Below the pieces are notes generated by a model. It made no database searches. It worked only from the letters and a program-made list of their open reading frames with translations, and had not been told where the DNA came from. Position numbers and translations under genes: made by a program. Of a stretch of DNA of 64,000 nucleotides, positions 1-9,846 are shown one piece after another. This stretch comes from Bacillota bacterium (GTDB lineage Bacteria; Bacillota; Clostridia; Clostridiales; Clostridiaceae), in contig JAEWQX010000247.1 of NCBI GenBank assembly GCA_023399035.1, positions 5,950-69,949 on the forward strand, in the 5' to 3' direction. Positions within the stretch are counted from its first letter, which is position 1. The number at the start of each line of letters is the position of its first letter.

Positions 1-26
1 AATAAAACCCCCATTAATTTATTTGA

Positions 27-1061
27 TTAAAACGCTGGTGCAATTAAGTTTAATCCTTCAGTTTCATCAAAACCTAAAATGATATTCATATTCTGAATAG
101 CCTGTCCAGCAGCGCCCTTTATCATATTATCGATTGTACTTACTACGATTATCTGATCTTTTCTATGATTTAAATGTAGTGAAACATAGCAGTCATTTGA
201 AAATCTTATGTTCTTTATTGAAGCAGTTTCACCAAGTGGAAGTACATGTACAAAAGGCATATCTTTATAGCAGTCTTCATAAAGTTTATGTATTTCTTCA
301 AGATTTACTTCTTTTTTAGGAGTACAGTAGATTGTTGAAACTATACCTCTGTTTATTGGAAGTAAATGAGGTGTAAATGTTACAGTTACTTTTTCATCTG
401 CCATAGTAGATAAGATTTCTTCGATTTCTGGTGTATGTCTGTGTGCACCAACCTTATATGGAGCAAATGTTTCATTTTCATCAGGGAAGTGAGTAGTTTG
501 GGATAAACCTCTTCCTGAACCAGTTGTACCTGATTTAGAATCGCAGATAATGTTTTTTGTTTCTATTAATGAATTCTTTAATAATGGCATCAATCCTAAA
601 TTTATAGTAGTAGGATAGCATCCAGGATTAGCAATTAACTTGCATTCCTTGATTGTGTCTTTATTTAATTCAGGAAGTCCATAAACACATTTTTTGTGAA
701 GTTGTGGCTGAGTAAATTTTTTGCCATACCAGTGTTCATATTCTTCTTCACTTGATAATCTGAAGTCTGCACCCATATCAATGCATATTTTATTATTTTC
801 TATAGCCTTTTTTGCAATGTCTTCACTTAATCCATGTGGAAGAGCAGTGAAGATAACGTCTGCTTTTGCTACAACATCATCAGCACTTTCACATATTAAA
901 TGTGTTTTGTTTAAAAAGTTCACATATATATTGCTTATTTCCTGTCCTTCAAATGAAACTGAGCTTAATGCTGCAACTTCAACCTTTGGATGTGATAATA
1001 ATAATCTTAAAAGTTCAGCACCAACATATCCTGTAGCACCGATTATTCCTACTTTAGTCAT
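27..1061 (-). CDS. argC: N-acetyl-gamma-glutamyl-phosphate reductase
   Basis: Third step of arginine biosynthesis: NADPH-dependent reduction of N-acetylglutamyl phosphate to the semialdehyde in the cytosol. The 344-aa product opens with the Rossmann motif GATGYVG (residues 8-14) and carries the catalytic-cysteine motif NPGCYP with Cys148; the length is normal for the family. An in-frame ATG 8 codons upstream exists, but a GGAGGG ribosome site sits just before the ATG at 1061, so that start is preferred. It lies downstream of argG-argH on the same strand, separated by about 220 bp with a hairpin and a palindromic repeat, so it may be a separate transcript of the same regulon. The remaining arg genes (argJ, argB, argD) would lie beyond the left edge. 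Confidence 0.95.
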   Translation of the reverse strand: MTKVGIIGATGYVGAELLRLLLSHPKVEVAALSSVSFEGQEISNIYVNFLNKTHLICESADDVVAKADVIFTALPHGLSEDIAKKAIENNKICIDMGADFRLSSEEEYEHWYGKKFTQPQLHKKCVYGLPELNKDTIKECKLIANPGCYPTTINLGLMPLLKNSLIETKNIICDSKSGTTGSGRGLSQTTHFPDENETFAPYKVGAHRHTPEIEEILSTMADEKVTVTFTPHLLPINRGIVSTIYCTPKKEVNLEEIHKLYEDCYKDMPFVHVLPLGETASIKNIRFSNDCYVSLHLNHRKDQIIVVSTIDNMIKGAAGQAIQNMNIILGFDETEGLNLIAPAF

Positions 1062-1084
1062 TTTATATAGCCCTCCGATTTTCA

Positions 1085-1121
1085 TAGTTAGCAGTTAACA
1101 GTTAACAGTTAGCAGTTGCAT
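1085..1121. repeat. Short tandem/palindromic GTTAACAGTTAGCAGTT repeat
   Basis: Four successive units of the type GTTA(A/G)CAGTT lie between argC and argH. They read GTTAGCAGTTAACAGTTA and then continue. The unit is nearly self-complementary. It resembles the other AT-rich palindromic intergenic blocks of this window (around 19.8, 37.9, 41.4, 44.4, 47.7 and 51.2 kb) but is less complex. Confidence 0.5.
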
Positions 1122-1223
1122 ATATGATTTTAGAATTAAATTATTCATATTGATCTATGATAATATGTACTGTTAAATGACGTTAATTGATTAGCTGAAA
1201 CTCTATTTTTCTATTAAAATATT

Positions 1224-1267
1224 TTTAAAGAAGAACTTCTAATATTATTAAAAATTCTTCTTTAAAA
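1224..1267 (-). terminator. Hairpin after argH (possible terminator)
   Basis: TTTAAAGAAGAA and TTCTTCTTTAAA are complementary arms about 18 nt apart, placed directly after argH when read on the minus strand. The following sequence is A/T-mixed rather than a clean T run, so termination efficiency is uncertain. Confidence 0.45.
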
Positions 1268-1279
1268 TTGAATTATTGT

Positions 1280-2674
1280 TTAATTATTTTCATTTAAATT
1301 ATGGTTATTAATGAATTCTTCTAATGCTTTGATTTGATAGTTAACTGATTCTCTAGAAGGACCACCCATTACTTTACGTTCTTCAACGCATGTAACAAGA
1401 TCTATGGCATGGTAAATATCTTCTTCAAATAGAGGAGAGAACTTTTTAAGTTCATCAAGAGTAAGTTCTTCAATCATCTTGTTTTGCTTTATACATTCAA
1501 GAACTATTTCTCCAACAACACCATGAGCATTTCTAAATGGCATTCCTTTTTTAACAAGATAGTCAGCCACATCAGTAGCATTGGTAAATCCAAGTCCTGC
1601 ACCTTTTCTCATGTTTTCTTTCTTTACTTTCATGGTTTTTACCATTCCGCAGAAAGTCTTAAGAGCAAGGCTTGTTGTATCTAATCCATCAAAAACAGCT
1701 TCTTTATCTTCCTGCATATCTTTGTTGTAAGCAAGAGGAATACCTTTCATAACAGTAAGGAGAGCCATAAGATCTCCGTAAACACGTCCAGTTTTACCTC
1801 TTACGAGTTCAGCAACATCAGGATTTTTCTTCTGAGGCATGATACTGCTTCCAGTACTGTAGCCATCATCAAGTTCTATAAAGCTGAATTCATTTGTACA
1901 CCAAAGGATGATTTCTTCTGAAAATCTTGATAAATGCATCATTATCATTGAAAGACAAGATAATGTTTCAATTGCATAATCTCTGTCAGAAACAGAATCA
2001 AGACTGTTTAATGTTACTTTTGCAAAACCTAAGTCACGAGCAACAGCTTCTCTGTCTATTGGATAAGTAGAAGTTGCCAGTGCTCCAGCGCCAAGTGGCA
2101 TTTCATCAACCCTTTTATAGCAGTCAGTAAGTCTCCCGTAATCTCTTTTAAGCATTTCAGCATAAGCTAAAAGATGATGTGCAAAGGTAATAGGCTGTGC
2201 TTTCTGCATATGAGTATATCCTGGCATTATTGTGTCTATATTTTCATTTGCCTTTTCTAAAAGAACTTCTTCTAAAGCAATAATGTCTTGCTTTAAATCT
2301 GTAATTGCATTTTTCAAATACAATCTGAAATCTAAAGTTACCTGGTCATTTCTGCTTCTTCCTGTATGAAGCATTTTACCGTAATCCCCAATATAGTAAG
2401 TTAAAGTACCTTCAATGAAGCTGTGAATATCTTCAGATGTTTCATCAATATTTATGACACCATTATCAATCCGTTTTAACATTTCAAGAAGGCCTGACGT
2501 AATTCTGTCGCTGGATTCCTGAGGTATTATATTCTGTTTGCCAAGCATTGAAGCATGAGCAAGGCTTCCTTGGATATCTTCTTTATACATTCTTGAGTCA
2601 ACGTGTATAGATGAATTGAAGTCATTAACTAATTTGTCTGTACCTTTTTTAAAACGTCCGCCCCAAAGTTTCAT
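1280..2674 (-). CDS. argH: Argininosuccinate lyase
   Basis: Last step of arginine synthesis: cleaves argininosuccinate to arginine and fumarate in the cytosol as a homotetramer. The 464-aa protein begins MKLWGGRF, typical of ArgH, and has the fumarase/aspartase superfamily signature [11 protein letters not shown] at about residues 275-285, whose first serines include the catalytic Ser of the flexible loop. Full family length. The start lies 1 base beyond the argG stop, so the two genes are clearly cotranscribed and probably translationally coupled; an AAGAGG site inside the argG end serves it. Confidence 0.97.
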   Translation of the reverse strand: MKLWGGRFKKGTDKLVNDFNSSIHVDSRMYKEDIQGSLAHASMLGKQNIIPQESSDRITSGLLEMLKRIDNGVINIDETSEDIHSFIEGTLTYYIGDYGKMLHTGRSRNDQVTLDFRLYLKNAITDLKQDIIALEEVLLEKANENIDTIMPGYTHMQKAQPITFAHHLLAYAEMLKRDYGRLTDCYKRVDEMPLGAGALATSTYPIDREAVARDLGFAKVTLNSLDSVSDRDYAIETLSCLSMIMMHLSRFSEEIILWCTNEFSFIELDDGYSTGSSIMPQKKNPDVAELVRGKTGRVYGDLMALLTVMKGIPLAYNKDMQEDKEAVFDGLDTTSLALKTFCGMVKTMKVKKENMRKGAGLGFTNATDVADYLVKKGMPFRNAHGVVGEIVLECIKQNKMIEELTLDELKKFSPLFEEDIYHAIDLVTCVEERKVMGGPSRESVNYQIKALEEFINNHNLNENN

Positions 2675-2675
2675 A

Positions 2676-3899
2676 TTATTTAACCTCTTTCTTAAGGCTT
2701 GCTTTCATTTTTGCTCTAACTACTGATGGTAGTCCATAAAGGCTTATAAATCCAGCAGAGTCCTTTTGATCATAAACACCATCTTCTCCAAATGTAGCAT
2801 ATTCTTCACTGTATAATGAGTAAGGTGAAGTCATACCAGCATTGACGATATTTCCTTTATATAGTTTTAATTTAATTTCACCAGTAACAGTTTCTTGAGT
2901 CTTATTAACGAACTCAGTTAATGCTTCTCTAAGTGGAGTGAACCATTGTCCGTTATATACTAGATCTGCAAATTTTAAAGCAACTTGTTGTTTGTAGTGT
3001 GCTGTTTCTTTGTCTAAGCAGATTTCTTCAAGATCTTTATGAGCAGCATAAAGGATAGTTCCTCCTGGAGTTTCATATACACCTCTTGATTTCATACCAA
3101 CAAGTCTGTTTTCAACCATATCAGTGATACCAATGGCGTTTTCACCACCGACTTTATTAAGTGCTTCTAATAATTCAACACTGTTCATTTTCTTGCCATT
3201 TAAAGCAACAGCAATACCTTTTTCAAATGTTAAAGTGATGTAAGTTGCTTTATCTGGAGCAGCTTCTAAAGTCTTAGAAAGTTCTAGGATTTTATCATAT
3301 TGTGGTTCATTTTCTGGGAATTCTAAGTCTAACCCTTCATGACTTAAATGCCAGATATTTTTATCTTTGCTGTAGTTAGTTTCACGATTTATCTTTAAAG
3401 GAATATTTTTTGATTCTGCATATTCAATTTCTTCTTCTCTAGATTTAATATCCCAGATTCTCCAAGGAGCTATTATTGGCATTTCTGGAGCAAATGCTTT
3501 TACTGCAAGTTCAAATCTAACTTGGTCATTACCCTTACCAGTACATCCATGGCATATTGCATCAGCACCTTCTTTTTTAGCGATTTCAACTAATCTTTTT
3601 CCGATTAAAGGTCTTGCAAATGAAGTTCCAAGTAAGTATTTTCCTTCATATACGGCACCAGCTTGAATAGTAGGGAAGATATAATCATCAACGAATTCCT
3701 GAGTTAAATCTTCAATATATAATTTTGATGCTCCTGTTTTTATTGCTTTTTCTTCTAATCCATCTAGCTCGTCTTTTTGTCCAACATTACCACATACAGC
3801 TATAACTTCGCATCCGTAAGTTTCCTTAAGCCATGGTATTATTATTGAAGTATCTAATCCTCCTGAATAAGCTAAAACTACCTTATTATATTTTGTCAT
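2676..3899 (-). CDS. argG: Argininosuccinate synthase
   Basis: Condenses citrulline and aspartate with ATP to argininosuccinate, the substrate of the adjacent argH product. The 407-aa protein has the N-type ATP pyrophosphatase P-loop AYSGGLDTS at residues 10-18 and the [13 protein letters not shown] segment of the citrulline/aspartate site. Length is normal. First gene of an argGH transcript; a GAGGGGG ribosome site precedes the ATG. The upstream 100-200 bp hold a promoter and phased ArgR-like motifs, so arginine repression is likely. Confidence 0.97.
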   Translation of the reverse strand: MTKYNKVVLAYSGGLDTSIIIPWLKETYGCEVIAVCGNVGQKDELDGLEEKAIKTGASKLYIEDLTQEFVDDYIFPTIQAGAVYEGKYLLGTSFARPLIGKRLVEIAKKEGADAICHGCTGKGNDQVRFELAVKAFAPEMPIIAPWRIWDIKSREEEIEYAESKNIPLKINRETNYSKDKNIWHLSHEGLDLEFPENEPQYDKILELSKTLEAAPDKATYITLTFEKGIAVALNGKKMNSVELLEALNKVGGENAIGITDMVENRLVGMKSRGVYETPGGTILYAAHKDLEEICLDKETAHYKQQVALKFADLVYNGQWFTPLREALTEFVNKTQETVTGEIKLKLYKGNIVNAGMTSPYSLYSEEYATFGEDGVYDQKDSAGFISLYGLPSVVRAKMKASLKKEVK

Positions 3900-3978
3900 T
3901 TTAAAAGCCCCCTCTTACAATACATTGCAAATATGTAAAAAAATAATAAATTTGCTAAAATAAATCTGTTTTTTATAA

Positions 3979-4006
3979 TTATACATTCATGATGCATAAA
4001 AATCAA
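3979..4006 (-). promoter_or_regulatory. argGH promoter
   Basis: On the minus strand a -35 TTGATT (4006-4001) and a -10 TATAAT (3984-3979) are separated by 16 bp, about 80 bp before the argG start. The -10 region overlaps CATGAATGTATAATTA, which resembles the Gram-positive ARG box CATGAATAAAAATKCA. This is the natural place for ArgR to block transcription. Confidence 0.6.
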
Positions 4007-4021
4007 TAGATTTACGCAAAA

Positions 4022-4094
4022 ATATTCATAAAAAAATTAAAAATATGCATAAAGCATGCTAATATACATAAAAAATATTATAAATATGCATAAT
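4022..4094 (-). promoter_or_regulatory. Phased ArgR-like operator array
   Basis: Four copies of ATAT(T/G/A)CATAA(A) begin at about 4022, 4043, 4062 and 4084, i.e. at 19-22 bp spacing; a fifth TGCATAAA lies at 3993. In known arginine regulons ARG boxes are arranged in tandem with about 21 bp centre-to-centre spacing, which is what a hexameric ArgR needs. The array lies just upstream of the argG promoter. Function is inferred from motif, spacing and location. Confidence 0.5.
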
Positions 4095-4138
4095 GCGTTT
4101 TGAATATACATGTGTTTAAAATTATTAATATAGGAATT

Positions 4139-4169
4139 AAGGCAATATATTTTAGAATATATTGCCTAA
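4139..4169 (-). terminator. Hairpin overlapping the end of the DUF4363 gene
   Basis: AGGCAATATATT and AATATATTGCCT form a 12-bp stem with a 4-nt loop. The arm encodes the last codons of the minus-strand DUF4363 gene, so the stem straddles the stop codon. No good T run follows. Confidence 0.4.
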
Positions 4170-4532
4170 GGTTACTGATTGAAGATGTTTTATTGTCTGA
4201 GCACTATATTTTATAAAATGTAAAGAAGAATAAGCTTCACCAATATCATTTTTAGAAATGTAAACACATAACCTTGCGGTTTCATGGCGGAGAGCATCGA
4301 AATCCTGATGATTTGTATATATAGATGGAATAAAGTCATTATTTTCTAAATAATTTAATAAATCTACAGCTTTTTCGTAAGCAATGGCATAATCTTCATT
4401 TAAAAGGATAATTTCTATATCATCAGTTTTATATTTTATGGAATCACATAAATCAACTACAGAATTATTTAAAAAGAAAATACTAATTAATAATCCGAAA
4501 AAAATAATTACTGATATTAATGCATTTTTCAT
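4152..4532 (-). CDS. DUF4363 family small membrane-anchored protein
   Basis: 126 aa with one N-terminal hydrophobic segment (about residues 5-24) and an external or periplasm-facing helical domain. This is the usual build of DUF4363 proteins found beside DUF421 genes in clostridia. Its ATG overlaps the stop of the DUF421 gene by 4 bp (ATGA), so the two are translationally coupled and probably work together. The biochemical role is not known; association with the DUF421 partner in the membrane is inferred from coupling alone. Confidence 0.75.
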   Translation of the reverse strand: MKNALISVIIFFGLLISIFFLNNSVVDLCDSIKYKTDDIEIILLNEDYAIAYEKAVDLLNYLENNDFIPSIYTNHQDFDALRHETARLCVYISKNDIGEAYSSLHFIKYSAQTIKHLQSVTLGNIF

Positions 4533-5254
4533 TGTTTACACTCCTTTGCATAATCATCATAATATTGAACTTTAAATTTTCCTTGTGTATCATACATTGC
4601 AACAAGAATGTTATCAATTGAGTTGATTCCGTGATTTTTTAAAGTATTCATAATCCATTCGTCACTTTTACTTATAGATGTTATAGAATGTTTATTAATT
4701 TTTCCATCAGCAACAAGAACTTTAGGGAGTGCTACTTTAGAGTTTGATGTGTTATCTGTACTTCCACTTGAAGAATTTCCAGAAGAATCTGAAGAACTAT
4801 TATAATTTTTAGGGAGAATAGACATCTGGCCACTATTTTCTAGAATGGCATATTGAATTTCATCTAGATTATAATATTTTGCAAGTCTTAGTTCTTCAAA
4901 TAATTCATCTAAGTTCAGCTGCTGTTTTTTTAATGCATCATAATTAATTTTTCCATTATATATTAATATGGATGGAGCACCATCTAATATATTGCGTGCA
5001 CTCTGAACCTTAAGTTCTAACTGAGTTATTAATGTTTTTAAAAAAAGTAATGTAATAATTGGAACAATACCTTGAAGCAATGGATATCTTTGATCCTGCA
5101 TAGGTAATGAAGCCAAGTCTGAAATCATGATAGTTATTACAAACTCATATGGCTGAAGTTCACCAATCTGTCTTTTTCCCATTAATCTCATAGTTAAAAC
5201 AACAAGAGAATAAAGCAGAATTGTTCTTATACATACAATAATCATTTTTAACAC
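4529..5254 (-). CDS. DUF421 (YetF-like) membrane protein
   Basis: 241 aa. Three transmembrane helices fill about residues 1-75 (MRLMGKRQIGEL motif between the first two), followed by the soluble DUF421 domain with GAPSILIYNGKIN and the conserved LRLAKYYNLDEIQYAI stretch. Between the two parts of the soluble domain lies a low-complexity Ser/Gly/Asn/Asp linker (about residues 153-172) not typical of the family. YetF-like proteins are widespread in sporulating Firmicutes; some are forespore-expressed and affect spore or germination traits, but the activity is unknown. First gene of a two-gene unit with DUF4363. Confidence 0.85.
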   Translation of the reverse strand: MLKMIIVCIRTILLYSLVVLTMRLMGKRQIGELQPYEFVITIMISDLASLPMQDQRYPLLQGIVPIITLLFLKTLITQLELKVQSARNILDGAPSILIYNGKINYDALKKQQLNLDELFEELRLAKYYNLDEIQYAILENSGQMSILPKNYNSSSDSSGNSSSGSTDNTSNSKVALPKVLVADGKINKHSITSISKSDEWIMNTLKNHGINSIDNILVAMYDTQGKFKVQYYDDYAKECKQ

Positions 5255-5509
5255 CTCAAAAATAATATTTGCAGAAACAGAATTAATATACGATTATAAA
5301 TATTTTTATCAAAAAATAATTGAAAGTATATAATATAGTAGATAACTATTTACAGAATGTAGAAAATAAGGATAAAATAAGAAAAGATAGATATTACAAA
5401 AGTTTATTAAAGAAATGTTAATTTATATATTTAATTGATAAATACTATAGCAGTCTTTATGGTAAGCATTTATAGGAATTTAAGATTAATTCAGAGGAGA
5501 TGAGAGTAT

Positions 5510-7165
5510 ATGCTAAAAGAAAAAGTCAATATTGCAGAGAATAGATTTAAAGCTAAAAAAGGAATGACTTTTCATGATTTGATTGCTGAAAATGACAAAG
5601 AGATAGTTAAGAATGTTGCAATATGCAAGTTGAATGGAAGAAATCATGAATTAAATGAAGTTATAGAAGAAGAAGGAAATATATCTCTTATTGGTTTCGA
5701 TACGGAACTTGGGATAAAGATATACACACGAGCACTTCAGTTTATATTTATTAAAGCAACTCTTGATTTATTCCAAGATGCAAAGATAACACTGGAACAT
5801 TCCATAAGTAAGGCTATTTATGGAGAAATATATAAGGATAGTCCATTAAGTGAAAACGAATTATTACACATAAAAAAGAGAATGCAGGAAATAATCGATA
5901 GAGATATTCCCATAAGAAGAATAAAAGTATCAAAAGAAAAGGCAATAAAAATATTTTCTGATTATAATATGGAAGATAAGGTTAAACTTTTAGAAACATG
6001 TGAAATGGAAGAATTCCAGCTTTGTGAACTTGATGGAAGATATGATTATTTCTATGAATGTATGCCATACTCTACAGGAGTGATTAAATTATTTGATCTG
6101 AAAAAGTATGAATCTGGTTTTATCTTAAGAAGACCTGATAGGAATAATTTGATAACACTTGAACCATTCAAAGAGCAGAAGAGTCTTTCTAAGATATTTA
6201 AGGAAACTAAAAGGTGGTTAAATATAATTGGAGTTGGAGAAGTAGGAACTTTAAATGAAAAAGTATGCAACAATGAACTTCAAAATGTAATCATGGTATC
6301 AGAGGCCCTCCATGAAAAGAAGATAGCCAATATTGCCGATGAAATAAGCAGTAGGAAAGATGTTAAGGTGATATTGATTGCTGGACCTTCTTCATCAGGA
6401 AAAACTACTTTTGCTAATAGATTGAGCATACAGCTGCGAGTAAATGGACTTATTCCTATACCTATTTCTTTGGATAATTATTTTGTGGATCGTGATAAGA
6501 CTCCTATAGATGAAAATGGAGATTATGATTATGAATCTATAGATGCTCTTGATTTAAAACTTCTTAATAAGAATCTTGAGGATCTTATGACAGGAGTTGA
6601 AGTGGAACTTCCTGAATATAATTTTAAGACAGGCGAAAGAGAATGGAATGGATATAAGGTTAAAATTCCTGAAAATGGCGTTTTGATTTTGGAAGGAATA
6701 CATGGACTAAATCCTAAATTAATATGTGAAGATTTAAGAAAAAGTGTATTCAAAATTTATATATCAGCACTTACTCAGCTTAATATAGATAATCATAACA
6801 GAATTTCAACAACAGATTCGCGTAAGGTAAGAAGAATTGTAAGAGATTCTCTTTCAAGAGGCTATGGTGCAGAGGACACTCTAAAAATGTGGCCTTCTAT
6901 AAGACGTGGTGAGAAGAAGAATATATTTGTATATCAGGAAGAAGCAGATGCAATGTTCAATTCCACATTGGTATATGAATTAGGAGTACTAAAGCCTTAT
7001 GCTCTTAAGGAACTTGAAAAAATACCACAGGAAAGTCCTGTTTATGCTGAGGCGAGAAGATTAAAGGCATTCTTGAATTTCTTTGAAGAAATAAGCGTGG
7101 GTGAAGTTCCTAAGAATTCTTTATTAAGAGAATTCATCGGAGGCTCATGTTTTTATGAATATTAA
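5510..7165 (+). CDS. TGS-domain nucleoside (uridine kinase-like) kinase
   Basis: 551 aa. The N-terminal half resembles the TGS and second-additional domains of threonyl-tRNA synthetase (MTFHDLIAENDKEI region, residues about 19-65). The C-terminal half is a phosphoribulokinase/uridine kinase domain with Walker A GPSSSGKT at residues 292-299 and the LDNYFVDRDKTP substrate region. Clostridia and Thermotoga carry this fused form, annotated as nucleoside kinase; phosphorylation of a ribonucleoside at the 5' position is the family expectation, the physiological substrate is not visible. A GAGGAG site precedes the ATG. It stands alone, divergent from DUF421, and ends at a strong terminator. Confidence 0.85.
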   Translation: MLKEKVNIAENRFKAKKGMTFHDLIAENDKEIVKNVAICKLNGRNHELNEVIEEEGNISLIGFDTELGIKIYTRALQFIFIKATLDLFQDAKITLEHSISKAIYGEIYKDSPLSENELLHIKKRMQEIIDRDIPIRRIKVSKEKAIKIFSDYNMEDKVKLLETCEMEEFQLCELDGRYDYFYECMPYSTGVIKLFDLKKYESGFILRRPDRNNLITLEPFKEQKSLSKIFKETKRWLNIIGVGEVGTLNEKVCNNELQNVIMVSEALHEKKIANIADEISSRKDVKVILIAGPSSSGKTTFANRLSIQLRVNGLIPIPISLDNYFVDRDKTPIDENGDYDYESIDALDLKLLNKNLEDLMTGVEVELPEYNFKTGEREWNGYKVKIPENGVLILEGIHGLNPKLICEDLRKSVFKIYISALTQLNIDNHNRISTTDSRKVRRIVRDSLSRGYGAEDTLKMWPSIRRGEKKNIFVYQEEADAMFNSTLVYELGVLKPYALKELEKIPQESPVYAEARRLKAFLNFFEEISVGEVPKNSLLREFIGGSCFYEY

Positions 7166-7170
7166 TTGTT

Positions 7171-7214
7171 AAAAATATCACTTATCTAATTATTGGATAA
7201 GTGATATTTTTATT
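7171..7214 (+). terminator. Terminator after the nucleoside kinase gene
   Basis: AAAAATATCACTTATC pairs with GATAAGTGATATTTTT across a 9-nt loop, giving a 16-bp perfect stem that ends in a T run. It is symmetrical and would work in both directions. Confidence 0.85.
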
Positions 7215-7436
7215 GCATTAATGATTGTAAATATAAAGTATAGCAAGTTTTTCCTACAAAATTGTTGAATATTTATTTGTAAAGTGATACTATAATTATA
7301 GTTTTTATAAATAAATATTAAATATAACGATATAATACATAAAACAAGACAATAAAAAGAGTAGAAAAATATCAGATAAGCAATGAGTTAATAAATATTT
7401 TTATTTATATATTCACAATTTTAAGGGGGACTTATA

Positions 7437-9350
7437 ATGTTAAATAAAAAAGAGCATAAGCCTTTTATATCTCATGACAAGATACTTCCAGAAATTACTG
7501 GAACGTCAATTATATTAGGTATTATTCTAGCTGTTATTTTTGGAGCAGCAAATGCATATTTAGGTTTAAAGGTTGGTATGACTATATCAGCATCAATTCC
7601 GGCAGCAGTTATGTCAATGGGGATTATAAGAGTTATATTAAAAAGAGATTCTATTTTAGAAAATAATTTAGTACAGACTATAGGATCAGCTGGTGAGTCA
7701 GTTGCAGCAGGAGCAATATTTACAATACCAGCAATATTTATATGGATGAAAGAATGGGGACAACCTAGTCCATCACTTTTTGAAATATCTATAATCTGTT
7801 TCTGTGGAGGAATACTTGGAGTATTATTCATGATACCTTTAAGAAAAGCACTTATTGTTAAGGAACATGGAGTTCTTCCATATCCAGAAGGAACAGCATG
7901 TGCAGAAGTTCTTTTAGCTGGTGAAGAAGGCGGAGCTAAAGCATCAGGAGTTTTTGTAGGACTTGGAATTGCGGGTGTATATAAATTCTTAACAGAAGGA
8001 TTAAAAATATTCCCTAATGAAGTTCATTATGAAATATCAAAATACAAAGGTTCAGCAGTTGGTGTAGATGTTCTTCCAGCACTTCTTGGAGTTGGATTTA
8101 TATGTGGAGCTAAAATCTCTGGATATATGTTTGCAGGTGGAATACTTGGATGGTTTGTTATATTACCATTAATATCTCTATTTGGTGGAGATATGATAAT
8201 GTATCCTGGAACAGATGCAATAAGCTCTATGGGGTCATTTGCTTTATGGGGAAGTTACTTAAAATACATAGGTGCTGGTGCAGTTGCAGCAGGTGGAATA
8301 ATGAGCTTAATTAAATCATTACCACTAATAGTTTCAACTTTTGCAGCATCAATAAAAGATCTATCAGGAAAAGGAACAGAAAAATCTCAAAATAGAACTG
8401 ATAGAGATTTGCCAATCAACATAATATTAATTGCTATATTAGCTTTAATACTTATAATCTGGTTAGTTCCAACTATTCCAGTATCACTTGGAGGAGCAAT
8501 ACTTATTGCAGTATTTGGATTCTTCTTTGCTACAGTTTCATCAAGAATAGTTGGTCTTGTAGGAAGCAGTAACAATCCAGTATCAGGTATGACAATTGCT
8601 ACATTACTTATTACAACTATGATATTTAAAATGACAGGTGTAATTGGACAAGAAGGTATGTTATCTTCAATTGCAGTAGGTTCAGTTATATGTATAATTG
8701 CAGCAATTGCAGGTGATACATCTCAGGATTTAAAAACTGGATACATTGTAGGAGCAACTCCTTACAAGCAGCAGATTGGTGAAGTAATCGGTGTTACAGC
8801 ATCAGCTATAACAATTGGTGGAGTATTATATCTTTTAAATGCAGCATGGGGATTTGGGTCTACAGAACTTGCAGCACCACAGGCAACATTAATGAAAATG
8901 GTTGTTCAAGGTGTTATGGAAGGAAACTTACCATGGAACTTAGTATTTGCAGGAGCAGGAATTGCAGTAGCAGTTGAGATACTTGGTATACCAGTATTAC
9001 CATTTGCAATTGGATTATACTTACCAATTCACTTAAGCACAGGAATTATGGCTGGTGGACTTGTAAGATTATACTTCGAAAAGAAGAAGAAAATTACTGA
9101 AGAAAAGAGAAAAGATGCAATCGATAGAGGTATTCTTTATACTTCAGGTCTTATTGCTGGTGAAGGTTTAGTGGGAATTCTACTTGCAGTATTTGCAATT
9201 GTAAATATTGGAGGAAAATCTTTAGCAGAAATAATAGATTTATCTGGAACAATACAGACTGGAAATATTGGTGCAATTATTGCATTTGGTATATTAATTT
9301 TAACATTGTTTAAATTCAGTTTATGGCATAAGGATAAAAAAGCTCAATAA
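7437..9350 (+). CDS. OPT family oligopeptide transporter
   Basis: 637 aa and highly hydrophobic, with about 14-16 predicted transmembrane segments. The NAYLGLKVGMTISASIPAA motif near residues 40-58 is characteristic of the bacterial OPT (YSL-like) family. It probably imports di- to oligopeptides or metal-chelate substrates through the cytoplasmic membrane by proton symport; the exact substrate cannot be read from sequence. Alanine/glycine-rich helices and EGTACAEVLLAGE are typical of the family. The start is supported by AAGGGGGA 7 nt upstream. Monocistronic between two terminators, with a 220-nt leader. Confidence 0.9.
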   Translation: MLNKKEHKPFISHDKILPEITGTSIILGIILAVIFGAANAYLGLKVGMTISASIPAAVMSMGIIRVILKRDSILENNLVQTIGSAGESVAAGAIFTIPAIFIWMKEWGQPSPSLFEISIICFCGGILGVLFMIPLRKALIVKEHGVLPYPEGTACAEVLLAGEEGGAKASGVFVGLGIAGVYKFLTEGLKIFPNEVHYEISKYKGSAVGVDVLPALLGVGFICGAKISGYMFAGGILGWFVILPLISLFGGDMIMYPGTDAISSMGSFALWGSYLKYIGAGAVAAGGIMSLIKSLPLIVSTFAASIKDLSGKGTEKSQNRTDRDLPINIILIAILALILIIWLVPTIPVSLGGAILIAVFGFFFATVSSRIVGLVGSSNNPVSGMTIATLLITTMIFKMTGVIGQEGMLSSIAVGSVICIIAAIAGDTSQDLKTGYIVGATPYKQQIGEVIGVTASAITIGGVLYLLNAAWGFGSTELAAPQATLMKMVVQGVMEGNLPWNLVFAGAGIAVAVEILGIPVLPFAIGLYLPIHLSTGIMAGGLVRLYFEKKKKITEEKRKDAIDRGILYTSGLIAGEGLVGILLAVFAIVNIGGKSLAEIIDLSGTIQTGNIGAIIAFGILILTLFKFSLWHKDKKAQ

Positions 9351-9360
9351 TTTTTAGTGA

Positions 9361-9396
9361 TAACAGCCCTGGTTTTTTTAAAACTAGGGCTGTGCT
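9361..9396 (+). terminator. Terminator after the OPT gene
   Basis: ACAGCCCT (9363-9370) pairs with AGGGCTGT (9386-9393); the loop side carries a T7 run and an A run that can extend the stem. A short T stretch follows some 10 nt later. Confidence 0.65.
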
Positions 9397-9502
9397 ATAT
9401 GATTTTTAATTAACAGTTATTGAAAGAGTGAAAATGCTTTTGAAGTTATTTATATTTTTATGAAAAGATAATAAATAAAACAGAAGAGGAAGTGATTAAT
9501 TT

Positions 9503-9841
9503 ATGAAGAAGAAAAAAAATTATTTAGATTATATTCCAGTGAGAAACAGTGATTATGAATGGCATATCATTGAAGATGATATTGTTGAAATTCATGTTGT
9601 TAATAAAGGAATTTTTAATAAACTGGCACAGAAATTTTTGAAAAAGCCTAAAATAAGCAAAATAAAGCTTGATAAGTACGGAAGCATTGTTTGGCAGGCA
9701 ATTGATGATACAAGTGATATAGGAAAAATTGCCGATAAAGTTAGAGATATATTCGAAGATAACGAGAATATGTTTTATGAAAGGTTGGTAAAGTTTTTTC
9801 ATATATTAAAAGAAAATAAATTTATAACATATAAAAAATAA
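9503..9841 (+). CDS. PqqD-family protein (RiPP-recognition-like fold), stand-alone
   Basis: 112 aa. The pattern LDYIPVRN...W, then LDKYGSIVWQAIDDTSDIGKIADKVRDIF matches the winged-helix PqqD fold that, in PQQ and other RiPP pathways, binds the leader peptide and delivers it to a radical SAM enzyme. Here no radical SAM protein, peptide precursor or exporter is adjacent: the gene sits alone between the OPT transporter and the serine dehydratase genes. Stand-alone PqqD-like genes are common in clostridia and their role is unclear. The AGAGGAAGTG ribosome site fits the ATG. Family call fairly confident, function open. Confidence 0.7.
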   Translation: MKKKKNYLDYIPVRNSDYEWHIIEDDIVEIHVVNKGIFNKLAQKFLKKPKISKIKLDKYGSIVWQAIDDTSDIGKIADKVRDIFEDNENMFYERLVKFFHILKENKFITYKK

Positions 9842-9846
9842 ATAAT

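Noticed and set aside
721..1098. 125-codon plus-strand ORF opposite argC
   Set aside because: Shadow frame of a well supported gene; composition not protein-like and no ribosome site.
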